This document shows positions 46,629 through 56,104 of a stretch of DNA of 64,000 bases, piece by piece. The notes under the pieces are model-generated. The model had not been told where the DNA came from. It saw only the letters and a program-made list of their open reading frames with translations, and ran no database searches. The first letter of the stretch is position 1; each line of letters begins with the position of its first letter. The position numbers were made by a program, and so were the translations under genes. Source of the stretch: Pseudomonas wenzhouensis (GTDB lineage Bacteria; Pseudomonadota; Gammaproteobacteria; Pseudomonadales; Pseudomonadaceae); the NCBI RefSeq assembly GCF_021029445.1, contig NZ_CP072610.1, forward strand, positions 1,488,001-1,552,000, written 5' to 3'.

Positions 46629-48407
46629 TCAGGCAGCGAACTCCTCATCAGTAAAGGCCATCAATGTGGTCTTGCCGGCTTTGATCTCGCTGAGCAGAGC
46701 GTCACTTTCCGGCAGGATGCGCGCCATGAAGAAGTCAGCCGACTTGACCTTGGCCGCATAGAAATGCGTTTCCGACGTGCCGGCATCCAGTTGGCGCTGA
46801 GCCAGTTGCGCCTGCCGCGACCACAGCCAGGCCAGGCTGGTCAGGCCGAACAGGCGCAGGTAGGGGGTTGCGGCGGCGGCAGCTTGTTCCGGGTCCTTGC
46901 TGCCTTCGCTGGCCAGCCAGAGGGTGGCTTGTTGCAGTTGCTTGAAGGCCTGGGTGACGGCCGCTGCATGCGGCGCCGCCGGGTTGTCCTTGAGCCAGCC
47001 TTCGACCAGGGCGAAATAGGCGCGCACGGCGCGGCCGCCCCCCAAGGCCAGTTTGCGGCCCACCAGGTCCAGCGCCTGGATGCCGTTGGTGCCTTCGTAG
47101 ATACGGGTAATGCGGCTGTCGCGCACCAGTTGCTCGATACCCCAGTCTTCGGTGAAGCCCGAGCCGCCCAGCACCTGCAGACCTTCGTTGGCGCAGGTGA
47201 AGCCCTCGTCGGTAAGGAAGGCCTTGACCACCGGCGTGAGCAGTTGCACCAGATCGTCAGCACGGGTGCGGGCCTCGGCATCCTCGGCGCCGTGGGCGAT
47301 GTCCTGTTGCAGACCGGCGAAGTAGGCTAGGGCGCGGCAGCCTTCGATCATCACCTTCTGCCGCAGCAACATGCGCCGTACGTCCGGGTGCACCATGATC
47401 GGATCAGCCGGCTTGTCGGCCGCCTTCGGGCCGGAGATGGAGCGACTCTGCAGGCGCTCGCGAGCGAAGCCCAGGGCGATCTGGTAGGCGCTTTCGGCCA
47501 CGCCCAGGCCCTGCATGCCGACCATCAGGCGCGCCGAGTTCATCATGGTGAACATGCAGCTCAGGCCCTTGTTCGGCTCGCCGATCAGCCAGCCCTTGGC
47601 ACCTTCGAAATTCATCACGCAGGTGGCCGAGCCCTTGATGCCCATCTTGTGTTCCAGGCCGCCACAAAAGGCCAGGTTGCGGCTGCCGTCCTCCAGCACC
47701 TTGGGCACGAGGAACAGGGAGATACCTTTGACGCTGTCCGGTGCGTCCGGCAGCTTGGCCAGCACCAGGTGGACGATGTTGTCGACCAGGTCGTGTTCAC
47801 CGCCGGTGATCCAGATCTTGGTGCCGGTGATGGCGTAGCTGCCGTCGGCCTGCGGCACGGCGCGGGTGCGGATCAGGCCGAGATCGGTACCGCATTGCGG
47901 TTCGGTCAGGCACATGGTGCCGGTCCACTCGCCGCTGATCAGGCGCGGCAGGTATTGCGCCTGCTGTTCAGGGGTGCCGTGGCTGGTCAGTGCGTTGATG
48001 GCGCCGTGGGTCAGGCCCGGGTACATGCCCAGTGACAGGTTGGCCGAACAGGTCATTTCCTCGACCAGCATGTTCAGCACATGCGGCAACCCCTGGCCAC
48101 CAAACTCGGGTGTGCAGGCCAGGGCCGTCCAGCCACCTTCGGCGAACTGCTTATAGGCGGCCTTGAAGCCATCCGGGGTGCGTACGCTGCGGCTCTGCGG
48201 GTCGTACTGGCAGCCTTGCTTGTCACCCGGACCGTTGAGCGGCGCCAGCACATTCTCGGCCAACTTGGCGGCTTCTTCGAGAATCGCACCACCAAGATCG
48301 GCACTGAACTCGCGGTGTTCGGGCAGGTTTTGCAGCAGGGTGTAGGCGTCGAGCAGTTCTTCGAACACGAAGCGCATGTCACGCAGCGGAGCACGGTAGG
48401 ACGGCAT
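46629..48407 (-). CDS. Acyl-CoA dehydrogenase (long form with C-terminal extension)
   Basis: A 592-residue flavoenzyme of fatty-acid or acyl-CoA oxidation. It has the usual N-terminal, middle beta and C-terminal helical domains: GTMCLTEPQCGTDLGLIRT (FAD/substrate loop) and ITRIYEGTNGIQALDLVGRK (catalytic Glu region). After them is the extra C-terminal helical domain found in the approximately 600-residue DmdC/FadE-like group. The start at 48407 (MPSYRAPLRDMRF) is typical of the group; the upstream frame is noncoding. It is a single gene with its own terminator. An inverted TGTACA repeat lies just upstream. Confidence 0.92.
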   Translation of the reverse strand: MPSYRAPLRDMRFVFEELLDAYTLLQNLPEHREFSADLGGAILEEAAKLAENVLAPLNGPGDKQGCQYDPQSRSVRTPDGFKAAYKQFAEGGWTALACTPEFGGQGLPHVLNMLVEEMTCSANLSLGMYPGLTHGAINALTSHGTPEQQAQYLPRLISGEWTGTMCLTEPQCGTDLGLIRTRAVPQADGSYAITGTKIWITGGEHDLVDNIVHLVLAKLPDAPDSVKGISLFLVPKVLEDGSRNLAFCGGLEHKMGIKGSATCVMNFEGAKGWLIGEPNKGLSCMFTMMNSARLMVGMQGLGVAESAYQIALGFARERLQSRSISGPKAADKPADPIMVHPDVRRMLLRQKVMIEGCRALAYFAGLQQDIAHGAEDAEARTRADDLVQLLTPVVKAFLTDEGFTCANEGLQVLGGSGFTEDWGIEQLVRDSRITRIYEGTNGIQALDLVGRKLALGGGRAVRAYFALVEGWLKDNPAAPHAAAVTQAFKQLQQATLWLASEGSKDPEQAAAAATPYLRLFGLTSLAWLWSRQAQLAQRQLDAGTSETHFYAAKVKSADFFMARILPESDALLSEIKAGKTTLMAFTDEEFAA

Positions 48408-48423
48408 GGCGGTATACCTAAAG

Positions 48424-48448
48424 CTGTACAAGGATTTGTCGTGTACAG
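48424..48448. promoter_or_regulatory. Inverted repeat operator candidate before acyl-CoA dehydrogenase
   Basis: CTGTACA-N11-TGTACAG is a perfect 7-bp inverted repeat, 17 bp upstream of the start codon on the + strand numbering. The spacing suits a TetR- or LysR-type dimer. It does not match the PsrA or FadR consensus I know. Confidence 0.5.
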
Positions 48449-48565
48449 TTTTTGTATAGCTGTTTGGCTTCCTTTGCAAGCCCTTTCGAGCACGTTCGTG
48501 CAATGACTGCTGCGTCACGCCTGGGTTGTGCGGGCTGTACAGGTTTTGTCGGCCCTGAAACGACA

Positions 48566-48597
48566 ATGCCCGACAGGTCGCAGACGCTGTCGGGCAT
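48566..48597 (-). terminator. Hairpin downstream of the metallo-hydrolase gene
   Basis: ATGCCCGACAG-N10-CTGTCGGGCAT is a perfect 11-bp stem located 65 bp after the stop at 48662 on the - strand. Only a weak T-rich stretch follows, so termination is likely but not certain. Confidence 0.55.
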
Positions 48598-48661
48598 GCA
48601 TATCACCGGGACGATCCTCGGGGGCGCTGATCGTGACGGGGGCGACCCCGGCGGCGCAGTG

Positions 48662-49525
48662 TCATGGCCACTGCATCTCGCCCTTGAGTACCTTGGCGCT
48701 CAGCTCCAGGCTGCTGTCATCCTGCAGTTCAGGAAAGCGCGCCGTCATCGCCGCAATCAACGCCTGGCTGTCCCTGGTTTGCGGCAGTTCCAGCTCCAGC
48801 GCCAGCAGGTAATCACGGGTGCAGCGCAGATCGGCCAGGTTCATCGCCGGCTCACCGAGGTAGTGGCCCGGTACCAGGGTGGCCGGCTGCAGGGCTTCGA
48901 GTTCGTCCAGCGACTTCAGCCAGCGCTGGCGGGCCTCAGCGCTCTGCGCGTCGGCGACCCACAGGTGGATGTTGGCGCTGGTCAGCACGCCGCCGACCAC
49001 GGCCTTGTTGGCCGGAATCCACAGGCTGGTGTGTTGCGGGTCATGGCCGATTACCTCGATGCGCTGGCCTTCCAGCTCCAGCACATTGCCCGGCAGCGCC
49101 TTGGGCACCAGGGTGCGTGCCGGCGCGTTGTCCTTGAGAATCGGCCCCCAGTAATCGAGCTTGGGCGCGCGGGTCTTCTCGATGTAGGCGACGGTGGCCG
49201 GTGTGGCCAGCACCCTGGCTTCAGGGTAGGCACGGGTGAGTACATCGAGGCCGAAATAGAAGTCCGGGTCGCCATGGCTGATGAAAATGCTGGTCAGGCG
49301 CTTGCCGCTGGCGCGGATGCGCTCGACCAGTGCCTGCGCCTCCGTGTTGGAGAACTGCGCATCCACCAGGATGGCGTCCCTTTCACCGCTGATCAGCGTT
49401 GAGCTGACCGGAAAGACTGCCGCTTCGCGTGGGTTATAGGTATCCAGCGTCAGTGGCTGAGCGAGGGCGCTTAAGGCGCTGGCGAACAGGCCAACGCTGC
49501 TGATGAGACGGGTAAGGAGGTGCAT
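48662..49525 (-). CDS. Exported metallo-beta-lactamase-fold hydrolase, altered metal motif
   Basis: A 287-residue protein with a signal peptide (about 1-22, ending ALAQP) and an MBL fold. The usual HxHxDH motif is SHGDPDFYFG here, so the second and last His are replaced, while other ligands (GHDPQHTSLW, VPGHYLGEP) remain. This variant is shared by a subfamily of periplasmic MBL proteins. The metal content and substrate are unknown. The ATG at 49525 follows GGAG by 8 bases. It is divergent from a LysR regulator (102-bp gap), its probable controller. Confidence 0.85.
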   Translation of the reverse strand: MHLLTRLISSVGLFASALSALAQPLTLDTYNPREAAVFPVSSTLISGERDAILVDAQFSNTEAQALVERIRASGKRLTSIFISHGDPDFYFGLDVLTRAYPEARVLATPATVAYIEKTRAPKLDYWGPILKDNAPARTLVPKALPGNVLELEGQRIEVIGHDPQHTSLWIPANKAVVGGVLTSANIHLWVADAQSAEARQRWLKSLDELEALQPATLVPGHYLGEPAMNLADLRCTRDYLLALELELPQTRDSQALIAAMTARFPELQDDSSLELSAKVLKGEMQWP

Positions 49526-49627
49526 GGCGAACTCCGCATGAATGAAAGTGTGGCGCATCTTATGCACTATCGATCAAGCGAAAAGTCCCGTAAGCTGGGC
49601 TTCTTTGTTGCGTAGAGTGAGCGAATA

Positions 49628-50527
49628 ATGGATCGACTGACTGCTGCGCAGGTCTTCGTCGAGGTGCTCGAGCGTGGTAGCCAGACCGCCGCTGCCGAGG
49701 CCTTGGGCATGTCGCGGGCGATGGTTTCGCGTTATCTCGCCGAGCTGGAGGGTTGGGCCGGTGTGCGCTTGCTGCACCGCAGCACGCGGCGCTTGAGCCT
49801 GACGGCGGCAGGCGAGCAGATGCTGCCGCAGTGCCGCGAGATGCTGGTGTTGGCCGAGCGCATGCAGGCCATCGGTCAGGGGGCGAATGACGCGCCGCGT
49901 GGCACCCTGCGTATCACCTGCAGTCAGTCCTTCGCCCAGGCCTGGCTGGTGCATGCGCTGCAGGATTTCACCGCACGTTATCCGCAGGTAAGCATCGATT
50001 TGCTGGTGGGCAGCGAGGCGGTCAATCTGGTCGAGACACGCATCGACCTGGCACTGCGCATCACCAATCAGCTCGATCCGAATCTGATCGCCCGGCGCCT
50101 GGCGGTGTGCCGCTCGGTGGTTTGCGCCAGTCCGGATTATCTGGCGCGGCATGGCACTCCGCAGCGCCCGGAGGATCTGCCCCGGCACAACTGCTTGGCC
50201 TATGCCTACTTCGGCCGCAGTCTGTGGGAGTTCGAACACGGGGGCGAAGTCAGCGCCGTTTCGGTGTCCGGCAGCCTCAGCGCCAACGAGTCGATGGTGC
50301 TGCTGGAAGCGGCGCTGGCGGGTGCCGGCATCAGTCTGCAGCCGCGCTATTCGGTGGAGGCGTTGCTGCGCGAAGGGCGCCTGGTGCAACTGCTGGCCGA
50401 TTACCGACCGCCGCAGCTGGGCATTCATGCGCTGTACGGCACGCGTCGGCAAATGTTGCCGGCAATGCGGCTGCTGCTCGATTTCCTTGCCGAACGACTG
50501 GCCAGTGAGGCGCACTGGCAGGATTAA
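49628..50527 (+). CDS. LysR-family transcriptional regulator
   Basis: A 299-residue regulator. The N-terminal winged HTH (about 1-60) contains GSQTAAAEALGMSRAMVSRYLAEL and RLLHRSTRRLSLTAAG. The C-terminal effector-binding domain (about 90-290) starts GTLRITCSQSF. It resembles the subgroup whose members sit beside the gene they regulate, so the divergent metallo-hydrolase is the likely target. It ends 67 bp before an EAL gene in the same direction. Confidence 0.92.
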   Translation: MDRLTAAQVFVEVLERGSQTAAAEALGMSRAMVSRYLAELEGWAGVRLLHRSTRRLSLTAAGEQMLPQCREMLVLAERMQAIGQGANDAPRGTLRITCSQSFAQAWLVHALQDFTARYPQVSIDLLVGSEAVNLVETRIDLALRITNQLDPNLIARRLAVCRSVVCASPDYLARHGTPQRPEDLPRHNCLAYAYFGRSLWEFEHGGEVSAVSVSGSLSANESMVLLEAALAGAGISLQPRYSVEALLREGRLVQLLADYRPPQLGIHALYGTRRQMLPAMRLLLDFLAERLASEAHWQD

Positions 50528-50594
50528 ACATTGCTAGAAACTTGCATTCGGCTGAGCAGCTTCAAGAATGAAGTGATCGGATCAGGATTTCAGC

Positions 50595-51956
50595 ATGCCA
50601 TCACTTTCGAGCTTCGGCAGACGCTTTCGCCAACTTTGGCAGGGGGCGGATCTGGCCCTGGTCGGCCAGCGCCGGGAGCGGCGCATGCGCATGCTGGCCA
50701 GTCTGGTGATGATCGCGATGGGCGTGTTGTGGGGGGTATTCTTCAGCACTCGTGGTTACTGGGCCATCGTCATCATGGATGTGGCGATCATCTTCAGTGG
50801 TCTTGCGGTCTTCGTCCTGACCCTGCGCGACAGGGCACGCAGTGCCAACCTGATTCTGTTCAGCGCGCTGATTGTCGTTGTCGTCGCCTCGACCCTGCTG
50901 CTCGATCCATCGACGCGCGTGGCGCCGCGTGCCACGCATCTGTATCTGCTGCCGATGGCTGTCGGTGCCCTGATGGCCTTTCGTGACGATCCACTGTGGC
51001 TGCGTTATGGCGTCTCGCTGTTCTGTTTGCTGCTGTTCGTCGCCCTGGCGGCATCCAACTGGCGACCCACCGACCTCTACGCACTGCCCGACGATGTGCG
51101 GCGTGTCGGCTCCTGGCTGCAGGCAGGCGTGGCCATGCTGCTGTTCTTCTTGCTCCTGCACATTCTGCAGACCGATACCGCCGAGCGCTCCGAACTGGAT
51201 CGCGACCTGCGCGCGGCCATCCGCGAGGGGCAGTTCGTGCTGCACTACCAGCCGCAACTCAACGATGCAGGGCGAGTGGTGGGAGCCGAGGTGCTGATTC
51301 GCTGGCAGCACCCGCAGCGTGGGCTGCTGGCGCCAGGCGAGTTCATTGACCATGCCGAGAACACCGGGCTGATCATTGCCATTGGTCAATGGGTGCTGGA
51401 GCAGACAGCCGCGCGGTTGCGCCAGTGGCAGGGTGATCCGCTCCTCGGCCAGCTGGGGCTGGCGGTGAACATCAGTCAGCGGCAGTTTTCACAAGGCAGT
51501 TTCGTCGCCGAGATTCTTGGGCTGATCGCGCGCCACGGCATCGATGCGCGGCGGCTGGAGCTGGAGCTGACCGAGACGCTGATCGTGCGCGATATGGAAG
51601 ACCTGACGCGCAAGATGAGTGCCCTGGTCGAGCAGGGTGTGCGTTTCTCGCTGGATGACTTCGGCACAGGCTTTTCTTCCCTCAGTCACCTCAAGCGCCT
51701 GCCATTGAGCAAGTTGAAGATCGACCGCTCGTTCATCTGTGACGTACTCAGCGATGCCAACAGTGAAACCATCGTGCGTACGGTCATCGCTCTGGGTCAG
51801 AGCATGGGCATGACGGTGATCGCCGAAGGCGTGGAAACCGAGGCGCAACGGCGCTTTCTGGCGAACAACGGCTGCAGCCAGTTTCAGGGTTACCTGCTCG
51901 GTCGGCCGATGCCGGTGACGGATTTCTGCGCCTTCGTGCAGCGCCACAACGGCTGA
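50595..51956 (+). CDS. Membrane-anchored EAL domain protein
   Basis: A 453-residue protein. About five or six membrane helices lie in residues 30-195 (a possible sensory module without a named family). The EAL domain (about 205-450) follows: EVLIRW replaces the usual EALIRW, and NISQRQF, the Glu in [30 protein letters not shown] and EGVETE are kept. The key residues for c-di-GMP hydrolysis appear present, so phosphodiesterase activity is likely. No GGDEF domain is present. Whether it is linked to the LysR gene 67 bp upstream is unclear. Confidence 0.88.
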   Translation: MPSLSSFGRRFRQLWQGADLALVGQRRERRMRMLASLVMIAMGVLWGVFFSTRGYWAIVIMDVAIIFSGLAVFVLTLRDRARSANLILFSALIVVVVASTLLLDPSTRVAPRATHLYLLPMAVGALMAFRDDPLWLRYGVSLFCLLLFVALAASNWRPTDLYALPDDVRRVGSWLQAGVAMLLFFLLLHILQTDTAERSELDRDLRAAIREGQFVLHYQPQLNDAGRVVGAEVLIRWQHPQRGLLAPGEFIDHAENTGLIIAIGQWVLEQTAARLRQWQGDPLLGQLGLAVNISQRQFSQGSFVAEILGLIARHGIDARRLELELTETLIVRDMEDLTRKMSALVEQGVRFSLDDFGTGFSSLSHLKRLPLSKLKIDRSFICDVLSDANSETIVRTVIALGQSMGMTVIAEGVETEAQRRFLANNGCSQFQGYLLGRPMPVTDFCAFVQRHNG

Positions 51957-52174
51957 ATCGATCCTCCGTCCATCCAGCGCCATTGCTTCGAGTGAACTCC
52001 GGACAATGGCGCAATGTCTGTCTGCTGTCGGCCCGTACCGACAGGAATAGATGGCTATTGGCCGCTACAGTGGCGCCTTCGTCGCTGAACCTGTCTGGAT
52101 CATGCTCGTGCATGGGGCCGTCATCGTTCATCCCGTTCGCCGGGTTCGTCTGACTGCCATGTGAAGATCGCCCC

Positions 52175-52831
52175 ATGTTCTTATCTCCTTACGCTCCACT
52201 TCAATCCCGCTTTCTCGGCGCCTGCCTGCTGCTCGGTGGCCTGCTCGGCGGCGCACAACCGACCCTTGCTGTAGAGGCTGCCAGCAACCAGCGCTGGGTC
52301 AGTGACAGCCTCAATACCTACGTGCGCAGCGGCCCTACCGATGGATACCGGATTGTCGGCACTCTGGTGTCCGGGGAAAAAGTCGAGCTGTTGCGCACCC
52401 AGGGCGACTACAGCCAGGTACGCAGCGCCAGCGGCAGTACGGTATGGATTCCCAGTCGCGACCTGCAATCGGTACCCGGCCAGGCCGAGCGACTGCCGCA
52501 ACTGGAGCAGAAGGTCGCCGACCTCACGGCTGAACTCAAAGGCATCGACGATGCCTGGAAGGCGCGTGTGCAAGGCATGCAGGAAACCCTCGAAACCCGC
52601 AAGAAGCTTATCGATGAACTGCAGGCCGCGCGTGGCGCGCTGGATGCCGAACTGACCACGACCCGCTCGCAGCTGCGCGATGCCCAGGCGCAACTGGGTG
52701 AAGAACAGCAGCAGGTGCTGATGCGCTACATGGCCTATGGCGGCAGCATCGCCGGTGCCGGGTTGCTGCTTGGGTTGATTCTGCCGACCATGCTGCGGGT
52801 CAAGCGCAAGCGTAACGATCAGTGGGTGTGA
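52175..52831 (+). CDS. SH3-domain protein, YgiM/TIGR04211 type
   Basis: A 218-residue protein with a signal peptide (about 1-33), a bacterial SH3 domain (about 40-103: WVSDSLNTYVRSGPTDGYRI) and a coiled coil (about 105-180). A C-terminal membrane helix (about 190-208) and a basic tail, KRKRNDQ, follow. This matches the YgiM-like family, an inner-membrane protein facing the periplasm whose role is not firmly known. It converges with the next gene, the two stops being 1 bp apart. Confidence 0.92.
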   Translation: MFLSPYAPLQSRFLGACLLLGGLLGGAQPTLAVEAASNQRWVSDSLNTYVRSGPTDGYRIVGTLVSGEKVELLRTQGDYSQVRSASGSTVWIPSRDLQSVPGQAERLPQLEQKVADLTAELKGIDDAWKARVQGMQETLETRKKLIDELQAARGALDAELTTTRSQLRDAQAQLGEEQQQVLMRYMAYGGSIAGAGLLLGLILPTMLRVKRKRNDQWV

Positions 52832-52832
52832 T

Positions 52833-54008
52833 TCATCCGGTGCGTGCCGTCAGATGCCGGGCAATGCCTTTCTTCAGCGGCAGCAGACCCTGTGCCACGC
52901 GCAGACCGGCGCCGCGTAGCAGGCGGGCGGGCAGGCGGTCGTTGGTGTACAGCTCCACCAGCAGGTTGGTGGACTGATACAGCGGCCAGGTGGCTAGGCG
53001 CAACTGGCGCTCGTAGCGCGCCAATGGCGCAGGCGCACCGATGTCCTGGCGTTTGCCATGAGCGGTGAGTAGCGCATCGCTGAGCAATTGCACGCCGATC
53101 AGGCCGAAGTTGAAGCCGTGTGCGGTGACCGGGTGCATGCCCACGGCGGCATCGCCGAGCAGGGCGCAGCGGTTGCCGACCATGCGTCGTGCGTAGGCGC
53201 CCACCAGCGGATAGGCGTGGCGGCTGCTGACCAGTTGCATGGCGCCCAGGCGGCGGTCGAAGCGCTTTTCCATTTCGCGGGTGAAGATCGCTTCGTCGAG
53301 TTTCTGCAGGCGTTCTATTTCGCGCGGCGGCAGGGTCAGCACCATCGACGATTGCCTACCATTGAGCGGTAGCAGGGCCAGCGTCTGGCCATAGCCGAAC
53401 CATTCCCAGGCTATCTGTTGATGATCCTGTTCGTGCTGCATGCGGCACACCAGCATGGTCTTGCCGAAGTCCTTGAGTTGCGCGCCGATGCCGAGCTGGC
53501 GGCGCGTCTCCGAGAAGCGGCTGTCGGCAGCGACCAGCAGGCGTGGTTGCAGCACCTGACCGTCCTGCAGCACCAGTTTCACCTCGTTCTGGCGTTGCTC
53601 GATGGCGCGCACGCTGGTTTCGCACAGCAATTGCACATCGGCGCAGTCGCTGACCGCCTGATAGGCGGCGCGGCGAATGGCCTGGTTGGCCACCAGATGG
53701 CCGAGGCGCTCGGCACCGGCCTGTTCGGCGCGAATCTTCAGGGCGAACAGCGAGGGGCCGTTGAACACCTGGGCGTCGCGCAGCACGGCGATGTCTTCGT
53801 CGGGCAGGCGTGCCCACAGGCCGAGGCGTTCGAGCAGCGCCTGCGAGCCATGGGTAAGCGCGATCTCACGGCCGTCGAAGGCCGGTTCGGCCAGCGCCTG
53901 CTCGGCCTGGCGTTCCAGTACGATGATGGACAGACCATGCCCTGACAGGGCGCGGGCCAGGCAAAGACCGGCCGGGCCGGCGCCAACGATGACGATATCG
54001 GGTGACAT
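52833..54008 (-). CDS. UbiH/UbiF/VisC-family FAD monooxygenase, possibly UbiM
   Basis: A 391-residue flavoprotein hydroxylase. The FAD-binding GxGxxG is VIVGAGPAGLCLARAL (about 4-19). The middle motif is DGREIALTHGSQALLERLGLW, and LLGDAAVGMHPVTAHGFNFG is the GD motif that contacts FAD. These enzymes hydroxylate the ubiquinone ring. The EIALTH stretch and divergence from UbiH/UbiF suggest the broad-specificity UbiM type, but this is inference. The start at 54008 (MSPDIVIVG) puts the FAD motif at the N-terminus. Confidence 0.85.
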   Translation of the reverse strand: MSPDIVIVGAGPAGLCLARALSGHGLSIIVLERQAEQALAEPAFDGREIALTHGSQALLERLGLWARLPDEDIAVLRDAQVFNGPSLFALKIRAEQAGAERLGHLVANQAIRRAAYQAVSDCADVQLLCETSVRAIEQRQNEVKLVLQDGQVLQPRLLVAADSRFSETRRQLGIGAQLKDFGKTMLVCRMQHEQDHQQIAWEWFGYGQTLALLPLNGRQSSMVLTLPPREIERLQKLDEAIFTREMEKRFDRRLGAMQLVSSRHAYPLVGAYARRMVGNRCALLGDAAVGMHPVTAHGFNFGLIGVQLLSDALLTAHGKRQDIGAPAPLARYERQLRLATWPLYQSTNLLVELYTNDRLPARLLRGAGLRVAQGLLPLKKGIARHLTARTG

Positions 54009-54170
54009 GCTGCAGCTCTCCAAGCGGATGGCCAGTAGGGCGGGTGCAACCCGCCATGCGCCGATGCAAAATGCCAGTCTAGGTCGCAGCAAAGACGCAG
54101 ATATTGTCCGGGGTCATGCCTGAAGCTGAATGCGAGGGGCTGGATGATGGCGGCGGTGGGGTACAAAATA

Positions 54171-54185
54171 TTGTTGTTATTACAA
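54171..54185. promoter_or_regulatory. HexR operator-like site before glk
   Basis: TTGT-N7-ACAA (TTGT at 54171, ACAA at 54182), the same spacing as the hexR-zwf operator, lies 150 bp upstream of glk. The glk/edd promoter is a known HexR target in pseudomonads. Confidence 0.6.
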
Positions 54186-54337
54186 CTTTGGCTGGCTTGA
54201 TAGGCGTTATTTTCGGGTTTATTGTGGTGCGCGTTGTCTGAACTACAAAAATAATTCGGGTTTGGAGTCGATGCCATGCATCCTCACTTTTCTGCAGTTG
54301 CCGATCAGCGAACGGCCTTCGCTCAGGAGACATTCTC

Positions 54338-55324
54338 GTGAAACTGGCTCTGGTCGGCGATATCGGTGGTACCAACGCACGCTTTGCCCTGTGGCGTGAC
54401 GAGCAACTGGAGGCGGTGCAGGTTCTGCCGACCGCCGATTTCGCAGGGCCGGAACAGGCCATCGTCGCCTATCTGCACGCCCAGGGGCTGCCGCTGGGGG
54501 CTATCGGCTCGGTGTGCCTGGCCTGCGCCGGACCGGTCAGCGGCAACCTGTTCCGCTTCACCAACAATCACTGGCGTATCGACCGTACGGCGTTCTGCGA
54601 GGCGTTGCAGATCGACCGCTTGCTGATGATCAACGACTTCTCCGCCATGGCCCTGGGTATGACCCGCATCGCCGAGCATGAGCGTGTGCAGGTGTGCCCG
54701 GGCGAGCCGCAGGCAGACCGTCCGGCCTTGGTGATCGGCGCCGGCACCGGTCTGGGCGTCGGGACGCTGCTGGAGCAGGCCGATGGCCGCTGGCTGGTGC
54801 TGCCGGGCGAGGGTGGTCACGTTGATCTACCCATCGGCAGCCCGCGTGAGGCCGAACTCTGGCAAATTCTTTATCGGCAACTGGGCCACGTGCGCGCCGA
54901 AGACGTGCTCAGTGGCAATGGCCTGCTGGTGCTGTATCGGGCCATCTGTGAGCTGGACGGTCAGCCCTTGCAGCACGCGACGCCAGCGGCCATCACTAGC
55001 GCAGGCCTGGCGGGCGAGCCCGTCGCCGCTGCGGTGCTGGAGCAGTTCAGTTGCTGGCTCGGCCGCGCTGCTGGCAACAACGTGCTGACCCTGGGCGCGC
55101 GCGGTGGGGTGTATATCGTCGGCGGCGTGGTGCCGCGTTTCGCCGAGCGTTTTCTTGCCAGCGGTTTTGCCAAGAGTTTCCGCGACAAGGGTTGCATGAG
55201 CCATTACCTTGACGGCATTCCGGTGTGGCTGGTGACGGCCGAGTACCCCGGCCTGATCGGCGCCGGCGTGGCTTTGCAACAGGCGTCGGAGCGTAGCCCG
55301 GATGCAATCCGGGACAACCCTTGA
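54338..55324 (+). CDS. glk: Glucokinase
   Basis: A 328-residue ROK-unrelated bacterial glucokinase that phosphorylates glucose with ATP. Motifs: GDIGGTNARFALW (phosphate 1), NDFSAMALG and VIGAGTGLGVG. The start is GTG at 54338 with AGGAG 9 bases upstream. It is followed after 45 bp by gltR. Oddly, the last 11 residues (ERSPDAIRDNP) and the stop are encoded by an intergenic repeat half (55293 onward), so the native C-terminus has been replaced. In P. aeruginosa edd precedes glk; here it does not. Confidence 0.94.
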   Translation: MKLALVGDIGGTNARFALWRDEQLEAVQVLPTADFAGPEQAIVAYLHAQGLPLGAIGSVCLACAGPVSGNLFRFTNNHWRIDRTAFCEALQIDRLLMINDFSAMALGMTRIAEHERVQVCPGEPQADRPALVIGAGTGLGVGTLLEQADGRWLVLPGEGGHVDLPIGSPREAELWQILYRQLGHVRAEDVLSGNGLLVLYRAICELDGQPLQHATPAAITSAGLAGEPVAAAVLEQFSCWLGRAAGNNVLTLGARGGVYIVGGVVPRFAERFLASGFAKSFRDKGCMSHYLDGIPVWLVTAEYPGLIGAGVALQQASERSPDAIRDNP

Positions 55325-55339
55325 TAGACCCCCGGATTT
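55293..55339. repeat. GTAGCCCGGAT repeat overlapping the glk 3' end
   Basis: GTAGCCCGGATGCAATCCGG starts inside glk and supplies its last codons. A degenerate second half (CCCCCGGATTTA) follows the stop. It is the same family as 18342, 33591, 62261 and 63678. Confidence 0.8.
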
Positions 55340-55369
55340 ACACAGCCATAACAACAAAGGTGGCGGACC

Positions 55370-56104
55370 ATGAGCCAGCCCGGCAAATCGATTCTGCTGG
55401 TCGATGACGACCAGGAAATTCGCGAACTGCTCGATACCTACCTGAGCCGCGTCGGCTTTCAGGTGCGCGCCGTGGCCGACGGCGCCGCCTTCCGCCAGAG
55501 CTTGTGTGCGGAGTCGGCCGACCTGGTCATCCTCGACGTGATGCTGCCCGACGAGGACGGTTTCAGCCTGTGTCGCTGGGTGCGTGAACACCAACGCTTC
55601 GCCCAGGTGCCGGTGATCATGCTCACCGCCAGCTCCGACGAAGCCGACCGCGTGATCGGCCTGGAGCTGGGCGCCGATGACTACCTCGGCAAGCCGTTCA
55701 GCCCGCGCGAATTGCTGGCGCGAATCAAGGCCTTGCTGCGCCGCGCGCAATTCACTCAGGAGCGCAGCGGCGAGGTGCTGGCCTTCGATGACTGGCGCCT
55801 GGATATGGTCAGCCACCGCCTGTTCCACCGCGACGGCGAGGAGGTGATTCTGTCCGGCGCCGACTTCGCCCTGCTCAAATTATTTCTCGACCACCCGCAG
55901 CAGATTCTCGACCGCGACACCATCGGTAATGCCACCCGTGGCCGCGAGGTGATGCCGCTGGAGCGCATCGTCGACATGGCTGTCAGCCGCCTGCGTCAGC
56001 GCCTGCGTGACACCGACAAGCCGCCACGGCTGATCCGCACCGTGCGTGGCAGCGGCTACCAACTGGCGACCACGGTCAGCCTGCAGGCCGGCGATGGGCG
56101 TTAA
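55370..56104 (+). CDS. gltR: GltR, response regulator of glucose transport
   Basis: A 244-residue OmpR-type regulator. The receiver domain (about 6-120) has the acidic pair in ILLVDDDQE and the phosphoacceptor Asp in LVILDVMLPDEDG, with LTASS and the Lys in YLGKPFSP. The winged helix (about 140-235) ends LIRTVRGSGYQLAT. By position (glk-gltR-gltS-gts) it is the regulator of the glucose ABC transporter and porin. The sensor gene overlaps its end by 11 bp. Confidence 0.93.
   Translation: MSQPGKSILLVDDDQEIRELLDTYLSRVGFQVRAVADGAAFRQSLCAESADLVILDVMLPDEDGFSLCRWVREHQRFAQVPVIMLTASSDEADRVIGLELGADDYLGKPFSPRELLARIKALLRRAQFTQERSGEVLAFDDWRLDMVSHRLFHRDGEEVILSGADFALLKLFLDHPQQILDRDTIGNATRGREVMPLERIVDMAVSRLRQRLRDTDKPPRLIRTVRGSGYQLATTVSLQAGDGR

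Noticed and set aside
54173..54186. GTTGT-N4-ACAAC palindrome before glk as a separate operator
   Set aside because: It overlaps the TTGT-N7-ACAA site and is a by-product of the TTGTTGT repeat; the N7 reading matches the zwf operator better.
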